Assembly (NCBI GenBank): GCA_045546995.1
Contig: JAZQDW010000007.1
Coordinates: forward strand, 1 to 26,750
Length of the DNA: 26,750 bases
Source of the DNA: Firm-08 sp045546995
GTDB lineage: Bacteria; Bacillota; Clostridia; Oscillospirales; QAKW01
Direction of reading: 5' to 3'
Shown here: piece by piece, positions 1 through 7,095 of the stretch
Layout: each line of letters begins with the position of its first letter
Position numbering within the stretch: the first letter of the stretch is position 1
Translations under genes and position numbers: made by a program
Notes under the pieces: generated by a model
The model's database searches: none
Told to the model about the DNA's origin: nothing
The model's input: only the letters and a program-made list of their open reading frames with translations

Positions 1-32
1 AGCTGCCCATAAATGGGATGCACAGCCTGCCT

Positions 33-125
33 TGGCTCCCTCTGACGAGGGAGCTGTCCGAGCGTCAGCGAGGACTGAGGGAGAGATAACGAAACTTCCC
101 ATTCTGCTCCTATCCTCTCTCCCTC
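33..125. repeat. MITE-like palindromic repeat element
   Basis: A compact set of nested palindromes. GCTCCCTC (35-42) pairs with GAGGGAGC (47-54) around a TGAC loop; GTCC (56-59) pairs with GGAC (72-75); and GAGGGAGAG (77-85) pairs with CTCTCCCTC (117-125). The sequence GGCTCCCTCTGACGAGGG followed by ACTGAGGGAGAG resembles a dispersed repeat I remember from many gut Clostridia genomes; that is memory, not a search. It carries no convincing gene. It probably is a non-autonomous mobile or REP-like element lying beyond the terminator of the rsmI operon. Confidence 0.6.
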
Positions 126-234
126 GGGCGGCGAGGCACAAGTTGCCCTCTGCTCCTTATTTAGACCGTTCTTTTTCCTGCTCATCGCTAAAGCTCTATC
201 GGGCCACGCGACGATCGTGTGGTTTTCGGTTACA
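126..234. other. Gene-free spacer with a small hairpin
   Basis: No gene is supported between the repeat and the rsmI terminator. The only structure is an 8-bp hairpin at 204-222 (CCACGCGA pairing with TCGTGTGG, loop CGA, one G-T pair) followed by TTTT, which could terminate a plus-strand transcript entering from outside the window. The open frame crossing here runs through the repeat and the terminator and has no ribosome site. Confidence 0.4.
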
Positions 235-270
235 AAAAGAGCGTAAAGCAAATTTGCTTTACGCTCTTTT
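235..270 (-). terminator. Terminator of the rsmI operon, symmetric
   Basis: A perfect 36-bp palindrome centred between 252 and 253 (AAAAGAGCGTAAAGCAAA and its complement). It lies 35 bases past the rsmI stop. The A-rich start and T-rich end give a U tract on both strands, so it can stop transcripts from either side. Confidence 0.85.
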
Positions 271-305
271 AAAAATTCGTTGTAACCCTTGGGAAACAAT
301 GGATT

Positions 306-1145
306 TTATTCATCGCTCTCCACGGCGATCTTGTAAATTTCGTTTTTGGGTACGCCCCGTTCCTTGGCCACCGCCTTGATGGCCTCCATGTTGCTTTTGC
401 CCATGGCGCGATGGTGCTGCAGATGTTGCTCCACCGTCCAGCCGTCCCAATAATTGCTGACGGCCACTTCTTTGGCGCCTTCGATGATAATAACGTATTC
501 GCCTCGGGGTTGCTCGGTTTCATAGTAGGCGCACAGCTCGTCCAGCGTGCCGCGTATCACCTGTTCGTGTAGCTTTGACAGCTCTCTGGTCAGGGCGGCG
601 CGGCGGTCACCGCCGAAATTCTTGCGAAAATCGGAAAGCGTATTTCTTAATTTTTGCGGTGATTCGTAAAAAAGCATGGTGCGGGTCTCGTTTTGCAGAG
701 ATTGCAGATGCTCGTTGCGGCTTTTTTTAGCAGTGGATAAAAAGCCTTCGAAGCAAAATCGACCGGTGGGCAGACCGGATAAGATCAGTCCGCAGACAAA
801 GGCGCAGGGCCCTGCCACGGCGGTGACGGTATAGCCGCGCTCGTACAGCAACGCCACCAGATCCTCTCCCGGATCACTGATGGCGGGCATACCCGCATCG
901 GTGACCAGAGCGCCGATCTGTCCTTGCTCGATCTTTCGCAGAATCTCTTCGCCCCGTTGCCGCTTGTTGTGCTCAAAGTAACTGATAAGCGGCTTTTTCA
1001 GCCCCAAATGGTTCAACAGTTTGAGCGTGTTGCGGGTATCCTCGGCGGCGATGAAATCCACCGCCTCCAACGTTTGCCGCACGCGGGGGGAAATGTCGGA
1101 TAAATTGCCGATCGGCGTACCGACCAAATATAATACCGGTTCCAT
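306..1145 (-). CDS. rsmI: 16S rRNA (cytidine-1402-2'-O)-methyltransferase RsmI
   Basis: 279 residues, the usual length for RsmI (YraL/YabC) of the tetrapyrrole-methylase-like SAM superfamily. It 2'-O-methylates C1402 in the ribosomal P site. Family motifs visible are LVGTPIGNLSDISPR (7-21), AEDTRNT (34-40), VTDAGMPAISDPG (about 82-94) and the C-terminal GEYVIIIEG. The ATG start at 1145 follows GAGGAG, which overlaps the stop codon of the upstream methyltransferase gene five bases away, so the two are translationally linked. A symmetric terminator follows. In Bacillus the homologous pair is yabB-yazA-yabC; the small GIY-YIG gene yazA is not present between them here. Confidence 0.95.
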   Translation of the reverse strand: MEPVLYLVGTPIGNLSDISPRVRQTLEAVDFIAAEDTRNTLKLLNHLGLKKPLISYFEHNKRQRGEEILRKIEQGQIGALVTDAGMPAISDPGEDLVALLYERGYTVTAVAGPCAFVCGLILSGLPTGRFCFEGFLSTAKKSRNEHLQSLQNETRTMLFYESPQKLRNTLSDFRKNFGGDRRAALTRELSKLHEQVIRGTLDELCAYYETEQPRGEYVIIIEGAKEVAVSNYWDGWTVEQHLQHHRAMGKSNMEAIKAVAKERGVPKNEIYKIAVESDE

Positions 1146-1150
1146 GATTC

Positions 1151-1864
1151 TTACTCCTCGTAGATTTTTTTGTAGGCGGCGCTCAGCGCTCCGTTGCTGT
1201 CGCCAACTGTAAAGTCAAAGTACTTGCATCTCTCGTTTGCCATCCCTTTGCGCGTCTGCAGTAAAAACAGTTTGCTTTCTCGCTCCGGCGTGGAAAAAAC
1301 CCGGGTGATCGAGGTGGGGTGTAAATCATATTTCTTAATTTTTTTGCATATTTCCTCTCGCCGTTCCGTTCGGTGGACCATACAAAGCGTGCCGCCCTTG
1401 CGCAATAGATAGTCGGCGGCGGACAATACGTCCTCCAGGGTGCATTCGGTTTCGTGGCGGCTGACGGCAATGGCCGGGTCGGAGGGTAACAGACCGCTGC
1501 CTTTTTTAAAGTAAGGAGGATTGACACACACCGTATCCCAGACGGCCGGGGGCAGTAACGTATCTATATGACAAATATCACCGTGGATCATCCGCAGTCG
1601 GTGAGCGGCGCCGTTGAGCGCGGCGCTTTCCGTTGCCAGTCGGCATCCTTCCTCCCGTAGCTCCACAGCGGTAACCTGCATCGCTTTGTCGCCGGCCAGC
1701 GCCATCAAGGCGACGGCTCCGTTGCCGCTGCACAGATCCACGGTCCTGCCGCAGGGGCGGGGGAGAATATGATACAGTAAAACGGCGTCGGTGCCAAAGC
1801 AAAACTGATCATCCGATTGTAAAATTTGCCAGCCGTTCAACAAAAGCTCGTCCCGACGGATCAT
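1151..1864 (-). CDS. tRNA1(Val) (adenine-37-N6)-methyltransferase-like protein
   Basis: 237 residues, a class I SAM-dependent methyltransferase of the TrmN6/YfiC (Bacillus YabB) type. The SAM-binding glycine motif DLCSGNGA is at 43-50 and the adenine N6-methylase signature NPPY at 115-118, followed by an FKKGSG loop. N-terminal RRDELLLNGWQILQ also fits the family. The start at 1864 is preceded by AGGAGGG on the minus strand and by a consensus promoter (1895-1923). It is the first gene of a two-gene operon with rsmI. The family is clear; the exact substrate adenine is inferred from homologues. Confidence 0.88.
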   Translation of the reverse strand: MIRRDELLLNGWQILQSDDQFCFGTDAVLLYHILPRPCGRTVDLCSGNGAVALMALAGDKAMQVTAVELREEGCRLATESAALNGAAHRLRMIHGDICHIDTLLPPAVWDTVCVNPPYFKKGSGLLPSDPAIAVSRHETECTLEDVLSAADYLLRKGGTLCMVHRTERREEICKKIKKYDLHPTSITRVFSTPERESKLFLLQTRKGMANERCKYFDFTVGDSNGALSAAYKKIYEE

Positions 1865-1894
1865 TTTCTCACCCTCCTGCGCTTATTTGCAAAT

Positions 1895-1923
1895 ATTGTA
1901 ACAGAAAAGTATGGGTTTGTCAA
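1895..1923 (-). promoter_or_regulatory. Promoter of the methyltransferase operon
   Basis: On the minus strand TTGACA (1918-1923) and TACAAT (1895-1900) are separated by 17 bases, a near-perfect sigma-A promoter, 31 bases ahead of the methyltransferase start. Confidence 0.85.
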
Positions 1924-2017
1924 AAAAAGCAATTGGCAAACTGTACAAAAATTTAAAAAATATTTTGGTGATATCTCACAGTAATTCAAATTTTTTAAAA
2001 TCCCTGCAACTTTGTTA

Positions 2018-2046
2018 TTGACGAATTCTCATATTAGTATTATAAT
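2018..2046 (+). promoter_or_regulatory. Promoter of the SLH protein gene
   Basis: TTGACG (2018-2023), a 17-base spacer and a perfect TATAAT (2041-2046). The transcript would begin near 2053, just ahead of the ribosome site AAGGAGG, so the leader is short. The strength fits an abundant surface protein. Confidence 0.85.
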
Positions 2047-2077
2047 AAATGTATCTGTATACAAGGAGGACTATCAG

Positions 2078-4147
2078 ATGAAACTTTGGAGAAGTTTACT
2101 GGCAACTGTACTTGCAGTAATGCTGGTGCTTTCTATGTCGGTTTCCGCATTTGCGTATACCGACGTGCCGGAAAGTGACGGGTATTACGAATACGTACAT
2201 ATTGTGGACAGTCTCGGACTGATCCCTGCCAACAACGTGGGGGATTTCAGCCCCAAGAATTACTACACCCGCGGCGATGCGCTGATCACCGCCTTCCGTA
2301 TGATCAACGGCGGCGATGAAGGGTTGGAGGATTACAAAGAGGGCTCTACTCTCTTTGAGGACGTGGATGAAAGCCACCCCGTATATCCTTATCTCAATTG
2401 GGCCTACGACAACGGTCTGATCACCAACAATCTGGAGGAGCAGCTCTTCAAGCCTGCCGATCCCATCAGCGGCGCCGAGTTTCTGACCCTGTTCGTCAAG
2501 GTCGGTAATATCGAAGTCACCGCTTCTTCCGAAGGTGGAGAAGGCGGCGAAGGCGGCGAAGGTGGCGAAGGCGGTATGTCTATGGCGTCCGAGGGAGGTT
2601 TTGAAACCACTGAGGAAGGCGCCGAGGGCGAGGCCGCCGGTGACGGCGAAGGCAGCACCACCGGTGAGGCCGGCGAGATCGTTTATCCCGATTCCTACAT
2701 CGAGGCAGCCTATGATTTTGCCGGTGACATTTACGGCGATGAAGAGGCGATCACCCGTGACGTTGCCGCTATGGCAATTGCACAGCTGCTCTGGTATCAG
2801 GATAGCGACACCAGCATCGACCTTTCCACTTTGGAGGACGATCAGGGGAACCGCCTGAAGAACTTTGCTACTACCGTTTACGGTTTGAATAAGGTTACGC
2901 TGCACATCCGCGGCACCGCAAACCGTGATATGGGTTATGAATTTGACGGCGACGTGCTGTTGAGCAACGGTAACGTTATGAGCACGGATGAGGATCTGTC
3001 CAAGTATATCGGCCATCCCGTTGTTGTCACCTTCCGCGATATGGACCGTTCCAACACGCTGACCGAGGATGAAGAGATCATCAGCTATACGCTCAACTCC
3101 ATGATGATCCTGTCGCCCACCCTGCCCGAGATCACGCTGTCCAGCTATACTACCTTTACTGTAAATAACATCGGTCTTTCCTTTAATATCACCAGCGCGA
3201 CTCGCTTCTATTATAATGATCGTATCTGGGATGAGGATCCGCTGAACAACCTGATCAGCATTGCCGGCGGTGTCGGCGCTTCCTCTGTAATCAACAACCG
3301 TCCTAACATGGTATTTACCGTTGTACCTTCCGAAATTTTCGATTCTACCAGCGGTGAAAACCTGGTGCTGGAGGTGTTCGTTGAGGAGCATCGTCCCGCT
3401 AAGATCGTCGATTCTGCTGACGGCCGCATCACTTTGTATGACTACTATGCCCGCGGCACCGACGCCGAATACGTACAGTTTGATATGAACAATATCGTCT
3501 TTAACACCGCCAACAGCGCAGTAGGTGATTACGTTAACTACTTCACCTCCGGTGACGTTTGCCACATTCTGGACGGCAGCGCTATGAAGACTGCCATCAC
3601 CGGCGTAGGCGCAGGTAACACCCTCAATCTGGAGGATGGCACCGTTCTCACGCCCCATCAGCTGTATAAGCGTTCCAACACCATCCCTAAGGTTGGTGAA
3701 GAAATGATCATCATCACCGAGGACGTTTCCAAGACCCATTATCTGGCTTGGGAGTATCCCACCACGATGGAGAAAACGCCTGCTATGATCATCAGCCTGA
3801 CCGAGAATCTGGAGACCGTTACCTACGTGCTCTATGATTGCGCAACGGCCGAGCAGATCACCATTGATGTTCCCATGGATAACATCTTTGCTACCAGCAA
3901 GATCGAGGCTGGTGAGTTCATCTATTACGGCAAGGACGTTGACGAGCAGTACACCGTAGTTCGCGCCAACACCTCCGATAAGGTTAAGTTGGGTGTCGAG
4001 ACCGAGGATTACTTCGTTGAATCCGAGACCGGTAAGATCTACAACAAGAGCGCATACTATTACGGCAATCTGTACACCGATACGTTTAAGGAAGATTACT
4101 ACAAGATGATCCTTGACGTTTCCGGTAACGTACTGGCACTGATGTAA
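2078..4147 (+). CDS. Secreted S-layer homology (SLH) domain protein
   Basis: 689 residues from the ATG at 2078, chosen because CAAGGAGGA lies just upstream and a signal peptide follows at once (KLWR, a hydrophobic core, cleavage after AFA at about residue 26). SLH-like repeats follow: about 27-80 (YTDVPES...YTRGDALITAFRMI), about 90-145 (FEDVDES...PISGAEFLTLFVKV) and a third at about 208-250 (YPDSYIEAAYDFAGDI...ITRDVAAMAIAQLL). SLH domains anchor proteins to pyruvylated secondary cell-wall polymer. Between repeats two and three sits a low-complexity Gly/Glu block starting with five EGG units (152-166). The remaining 440 residues are acidic, beta-rich-looking and I do not recognise them. Own promoter and own terminator; probably monocistronic and highly expressed. 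Confidence 0.88.
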   Translation: MKLWRSLLATVLAVMLVLSMSVSAFAYTDVPESDGYYEYVHIVDSLGLIPANNVGDFSPKNYYTRGDALITAFRMINGGDEGLEDYKEGSTLFEDVDESHPVYPYLNWAYDNGLITNNLEEQLFKPADPISGAEFLTLFVKVGNIEVTASSEGGEGGEGGEGGEGGMSMASEGGFETTEEGAEGEAAGDGEGSTTGEAGEIVYPDSYIEAAYDFAGDIYGDEEAITRDVAAMAIAQLLWYQDSDTSIDLSTLEDDQGNRLKNFATTVYGLNKVTLHIRGTANRDMGYEFDGDVLLSNGNVMSTDEDLSKYIGHPVVVTFRDMDRSNTLTEDEEIISYTLNSMMILSPTLPEITLSSYTTFTVNNIGLSFNITSATRFYYNDRIWDEDPLNNLISIAGGVGASSVINNRPNMVFTVVPSEIFDSTSGENLVLEVFVEEHRPAKIVDSADGRITLYDYYARGTDAEYVQFDMNNIVFNTANSAVGDYVNYFTSGDVCHILDGSAMKTAITGVGAGNTLNLEDGTVLTPHQLYKRSNTIPKVGEEMIIITEDVSKTHYLAWEYPTTMEKTPAMIISLTENLETVTYVLYDCATAEQITIDVPMDNIFATSKIEAGEFIYYGKDVDEQYTVVRANTSDKVKLGVETEDYFVESETGKIYNKSAYYYGNLYTDTFKEDYYKMILDVSGNVLALM
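2531..2575 (+). repeat. 9-bp tandem repeat encoding EGG x5
   Basis: Five in-frame copies of GAAGGNGGN (GAAGGTGGA, GAAGGCGGC twice, GAAGGTGGC, GAAGGCGGT) inside the SLH gene. The unit is a multiple of three, so gain or loss of copies would only change linker length. Confidence 0.9.
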
Positions 4148-4179
4148 ACTTCTCCAACATCATTTGTCCGATATAAACA

Positions 4180-4206
4180 GCGGCGGGACCTGTCGGGGGC
4201 CGCCGC
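4180..4206 (+). terminator. Probable terminator of the SLH gene
   Basis: GCGGCGG (4180-4186) pairs with CCGCCGC (4200-4206), 33 bases past the stop. The trailing sequence is only moderately T-rich (CTTAAATTGATTT), so termination may be imperfect. Confidence 0.6.
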
Positions 4207-4239
4207 CTTAAATTGATTTCCTTCCTATTATATAATAAA

Positions 4240-4264
4240 ACAGACATCCGCGCAGGATGTCTGT
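4240..4264 (-). terminator. Terminator of dapF
   Basis: ACAGACATCC (4240-4249) pairs with GGATGTCTGT (4255-4264). Read on the minus strand it is followed by TTTTATTA, and it begins seven bases after the dapF stop. Confidence 0.85.
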
Positions 4265-4270
4265 CTTGCT

Positions 4271-5092
4271 TTATAACTCGTTTTCGTCCAGCTCGATGGT
4301 GCCGCTGAATACCGTTTCGGCATCGCCGGTCATTAATACCATCTGTCCGTCAAAGCAAATGGTCAGCGTACCGCCGGGCAGATCCACAGAAATGGGTACG
4401 CCAATTTCGCAAATGCCTTGCCGTACAGCGGCTACAGCTGCCGCACAGGCGCCGGTACCGCAGGCCATGGTCTCACCACTGCCGCGCTCCCATACGCGCA
4501 TCTGCAGGTGATTTTCGCCCACCGGATGGATAAATTCCACGTTGGTACGGTCGGGAAAGACAGACATTGTTTCAATATACGGGCCGTCGGTGGTGACGGG
4601 GTGATGCCACACGTCCTCTACAAAGGTCACAAAATGAGGATTGCCCATAGATACGTTCCAGCCGGTGTATTCCTTGCGTCCCACACGGATGGTCAGCGGC
4701 TCGTTGCCGATCAGCGGAACCCCCATATCTACCTGCACCGTGCTGACCTTTCCGTCGGTCAGTTGCAGGGTAAGATATTTCATGCCCGAGGGCGTTTCAA
4801 TGGCCAGCTTGGTTTTATCGGTCAATCCATTGTCGTAGACGTATTTAGCCACACAACGGATTGCATTGCCACACATAGCTCCTTCACTGCCGTCGGCATT
4901 AAACATTCTCATACGGAAATCTGCCGGCTCAGAGGGCAGGATCAGTACCAATCCGTTGCCGCCGATGCTGCGATTGCGGTCACTCAGCTTCAGGGACAGC
5001 GCTCCGGGATCGCAGGGCAGGGGGGCGTGGGTACAATCAATATAAATATAATCGTTTCCGATGCCGTGCATCTTGGTAAATTGCAGTTGCAT
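4271..5092 (-). CDS. dapF: Diaminopimelate epimerase DapF
   Basis: 273 residues, the normal length. It converts LL- to meso-diaminopimelate for lysine and peptidoglycan synthesis, PLP-independently, with two active-site cysteines. Both are visible: C74 in GAMCGNAIRC and C211 in ACGTGACA. The N terminus MQLQFTKMHGIGNDY is typical. I chose ATG 5092, with AGAGGTG seven bases upstream, over an in-frame TTG at 5110 that has no ribosome site. It has its own promoter and terminator and is divergent from gdhA. No other lysine genes are adjacent. Confidence 0.96.
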   Translation of the reverse strand: MQLQFTKMHGIGNDYIYIDCTHAPLPCDPGALSLKLSDRNRSIGGNGLVLILPSEPADFRMRMFNADGSEGAMCGNAIRCVAKYVYDNGLTDKTKLAIETPSGMKYLTLQLTDGKVSTVQVDMGVPLIGNEPLTIRVGRKEYTGWNVSMGNPHFVTFVEDVWHHPVTTDGPYIETMSVFPDRTNVEFIHPVGENHLQMRVWERGSGETMACGTGACAAAVAAVRQGICEIGVPISVDLPGGTLTICFDGQMVLMTGDAETVFSGTIELDENEL

Positions 5093-5125
5093 GGTTTCAC
5101 CTCTTTGCAAAATCTTCTATTAATT

Positions 5126-5154
5126 ATTATCGCCTTTTTCATCGATAAAGTCAA
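5126..5154 (-). promoter_or_regulatory. Promoter of dapF
   Basis: On the minus strand TTGACT (5149-5154) and GATAAT (5126-5131) with a 17-base spacer, 33 bases ahead of the dapF ATG. Confidence 0.75.
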
Positions 5155-5183
5155 CAACTTTGCAGAAAAATTAGGATGAAAGG

Positions 5184-5212
5184 TTGATTTTTGAAAAAAA
5201 GTGGAGTATACT
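5184..5212 (+). promoter_or_regulatory. Promoter of gdhA
   Basis: TTGATT (5184-5189), 17-base spacer, TATACT (5207-5212). It is back to back with the dapF promoter, with 29 bases between the two -35 boxes. Confidence 0.7.
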
Positions 5213-5252
5213 TTTATATCATATTGGACAATTATTATAAGGAGTGATATTT

Positions 5253-6599
5253 ATGAAAAACGAATATTTGTTAAGCGTCCTGGAAACTGTCAAAAGCAGA
5301 AACCCCGGTGAGCCCGAATTTATTCAGGCCGTGACCGAGGTTTTGGAGACGCTCGAACCCGTGATCGAACAAAGACCGGATTTTGTTGCCGCCGGTGTGA
5401 TCGAACGTATGGTCGAGCCTGAAAGAATGATCACCTTCCGTGTTCCGTGGGTTGACGACAATGGTAAGCCCCAGGTGAACAGAGGTTTCCGTGTGCAGTT
5501 CAACTCTGCCATCGGTCCTTACAAGGGCGGTCTGCGCTTCCATCCCTCTGTAAACGCTTCTATTATTAAATTCCTCGGTTTCGAGCAAACCTTTAAAAAC
5601 AGCCTGACCAGCCTGCCCATGGGCGGCGGTAAGGGCGGCTCTGACTTTGACCCCCGCGGTAAGAGCGATAATGAAGTTATGCGTTTCTGCCAGAGCTTTA
5701 TGACCGAACTGCAAAGACATATCGGCGCAGATACCGACGTGCCTGCCGGTGATATCGGCGTTGGCGCCAGAGAGGTTGGTTATCTCTTTGGTCAGTATAA
5801 GAGACTGCGTAACGAGTTTACCGGCGTTCTCACCGGTAAGGGCCTGCCCTATGGCGGTTCTCTCATCCGTCCCGAGGCTACCGGTTACGGTGCCGTTTAT
5901 TACACCGTTGAACTGCTCAAGACCTATGGTGAGGATATCAAGGGTAAGACCTTTGCTGTTTCCGGTTTCGGTAACGTTGCTTGGGGTACCGTACAGAAGA
6001 TCACCGAGCTGGGCGGTAAGGTCGTGACCATCTCCGGTCCCGATGGCTATGTCTATGATGAGGACGGTATCAACACCCCCGAAAAGATCAACTATATGTT
6101 GGAGATGCGTGCCTCCTGCCGCGATAAGGTACAGGATTATGCCGATAAATTCGGTGTGCCCTTCTTTGCCGGTAAGAGACCCTGGGAGGTTAAGGCTGAC
6201 GTTGTAATGCCCTGCGCCACCCAGAATGAGGTTGGTATCGAGGATGCTAAAAACATCATTGCCAACGGCGTAAAATATTACGTTGAGGTTGCCAATATGC
6301 CCACCACTGCCGAGGCTATGGAATACCTGCGTGCTAACGGCGCTATCTGCGCTCCCTCCAAGGCTGTTAACGCCGGCGGCGTTGCCCTTTCCGGTCTGGA
6401 AATGTCCCAGAACTCCATGCGTTATTCCTGGACTGCCGAAGAGGTGGATGCCAAACTGCAGCAGATTATGAAGAGCATCTATTCTGCTTCCTGGGATGCT
6501 GCCAAGACCTACGGTTTGGAAGGCGATCTCATCGCCGGTGCCAACATTGCCGGCTTCCTGAAGGTAGCCGAGGCCATGAAGGCTCAAGGCTGCGTCTAA
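5253..6599 (+). CDS. gdhA: NADP-type glutamate dehydrogenase
   Basis: 448 residues, the hexameric GdhA class (about 447 in E. coli). It makes glutamate from 2-oxoglutarate and ammonia. Seen: substrate lysine region SAIGPYKGGLRFHPSV (K91), catalytic LPMGGGKGGSDFDP (K127), the Rossmann motif VSGFGNVAWGTV (near 230-240) and the C-terminal AGGVALSGLEMSQNS. ATG 5253 is chosen because AAGGAGTG lies just upstream; an ATA/ATG-like codon in frame earlier (5244) overlaps that site. NADP preference is inferred from class. Codons are strongly biased (GGT, GTT, ACC), as expected of a highly expressed ammonia-assimilation gene. A large repeat array, not a simple terminator, follows. Confidence 0.95.
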   Translation: MKNEYLLSVLETVKSRNPGEPEFIQAVTEVLETLEPVIEQRPDFVAAGVIERMVEPERMITFRVPWVDDNGKPQVNRGFRVQFNSAIGPYKGGLRFHPSVNASIIKFLGFEQTFKNSLTSLPMGGGKGGSDFDPRGKSDNEVMRFCQSFMTELQRHIGADTDVPAGDIGVGAREVGYLFGQYKRLRNEFTGVLTGKGLPYGGSLIRPEATGYGAVYYTVELLKTYGEDIKGKTFAVSGFGNVAWGTVQKITELGGKVVTISGPDGYVYDEDGINTPEKINYMLEMRASCRDKVQDYADKFGVPFFAGKRPWEVKADVVMPCATQNEVGIEDAKNIIANGVKYYVEVANMPTTAEAMEYLRANGAICAPSKAVNAGGVALSGLEMSQNSMRYSWTAEEVDAKLQQIMKSIYSASWDAAKTYGLEGDLIAGANIAGFLKVAEAMKAQGCV

Positions 6600-6628
6600 G
6601 GGTAAAAAGCACCATCTTTTCCGCCGAT

Positions 6629-6667
6629 GCGTCTCCTTGCGTACACATAGTACGCGACGGAGAACGC
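6629..6667. repeat. P1 hairpin of the array
   Basis: GCGT (6629-6632) pairs with ACGC (6664-6667), CTCC (6633-6636) with GGAG (6659-6662), GCGTA (6639-6643) with TACGC (6651-6655). The loop is CACATAG, with a bulged A at 6663. It is the first structure after gdhA and could stabilise or end its mRNA. Confidence 0.8.
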
Positions 6668-6732
6668 CTCAACGAAAAATCCGGCACTTTTTTCACCTTA
6701 GCCGATAAAGTGAAAAAGCAAAATTAAATCAA

Positions 6733-6781
6733 ACGGCGCGACCCCTCACGTACACATAGTACGCTACGGGGATCGCGCCGT
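6733..6781. repeat. P2 hairpin of the array, longest
   Basis: ACGGCGCGA (6733-6741) pairs with TCGCGCCGT (6773-6781), CCCC (6742-6745) with GGGG (6768-6771), CGTA (6749-6752) with TACG (6760-6763). Loop CACATAG and bulged A (6772) are as in P1, while the arm sequences differ on both sides together. Confidence 0.85.
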
Positions 6782-6837
6782 ACAATTTTCTTGTACTTTT
6801 TCCACCTTAAAAATAAAAAAACAAACGGCGCCTTTTG

Positions 6838-6855
6838 GCGTACACATAGTTACGC
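6838..6855. repeat. P3, degenerate copy
   Basis: The core is GCGTACACATAGTTACGC with one extra T. The middle arm is TTTT facing GGGG and the outer ACGGCGCC has no good partner, so this copy seems to have lost most of the nested stem. Confidence 0.65.
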
Positions 6856-6938
6856 TACGGGGACAGCCCCATTGAAATCTCTCGCACTTTTTCCACCTTA
6901 GCTGATAGAGTGAAAAAGCACGGTTCTTTTCCGCCGAT

Positions 6939-6977
6939 GCGTGTCCTTGCGTACACATAGTACGCAACGGAGAACGC
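6939..6977. repeat. P4 hairpin of the array
   Basis: A near copy of P1, 310 bases on. GCGT (6939-6942) pairs with ACGC (6974-6977), TCC (6944-6946) with GGA (6969-6971), GCGTA (6949-6953) with TACGC (6961-6965), loop CACATAG. Confidence 0.75.
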
Positions 6978-7023
6978 CTCAACGAAAAATCCGGCACTTT
7001 TCCACCTTAAAAATAAAAAATAA

Positions 7024-7054
7024 ACGGCGTGATCGATGGATCACGCCGTTTTTG
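7024..7054. terminator. Bidirectional terminator at the array end
   Basis: ACGGCGTGATC (7024-7034) pairs with GATCACGCCGT (7039-7049) around a 4-base loop, followed by TTTTTG on the plus strand. On the minus strand it is followed by TTATTTTTTATTTTT. It lies between convergent gdhA and the large SLH/NlpC gene and can serve both. Its outer arm ACGGCG is the same as in P2 and P3, so it looks like a coreless member of the same repeat. Confidence 0.85.
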
Positions 7055-7095
7055 TATCACACCTTGCAAGGGGTTGAATGCAAGATGGGAACGGT

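Larger units (their letters stand above)
6604..7052. repeat. Tandem array of structured palindromes (P units) and Q units
   Basis: About 450 bases with no gene. Four P units share the core CGTACACATAGT(T)ACG at 6639-6655, 6749-6763, 6838-6855 and 6949-6965. Each is followed by a Q unit with CACTTTTTNCACCTTA: long forms at 6685-6719 and 6887-6919 end in GATAAAGTGAAAAAGCA or GATAGAGTGAAAAAGCA and can fold back on CACTTTTT; short forms at 6794-6820 and 6995-7020 end in AAAAATAAAAAA. Order is P1, long Q, P2, short Q, P3, long Q, P4, short Q, then a terminator sharing the outer arm ACGGCG. P1 and P4 with flanks are near-identical over about 90 bases at an offset of 309-310. No open frame here has a ribosome site. 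Confidence 0.85.

Noticed and set aside
32..379. 115-codon plus-strand frame at the left edge
   Set aside because: It crosses a palindromic repeat and a terminator and runs into the 3' end of rsmI; no ribosome site.
2096..3739. 547-codon open frame antisense to the SLH gene
   Set aside because: It lies wholly opposite a gene with signal peptide, promoter and ribosome site, and itself lacks those. Long mirror frames arise from biased codon use here.
5271..6587. 438-codon frame antisense to gdhA
   Set aside because: gdhA matches its family end to end; the mirror frame is a codon-bias artefact and shows no family motif.
6604..7052. CRISPR array or tRNA cluster
   Set aside because: Unit spacing is irregular (about 90-110), the intervening sequences are themselves repeated, and no cloverleaf can be drawn.
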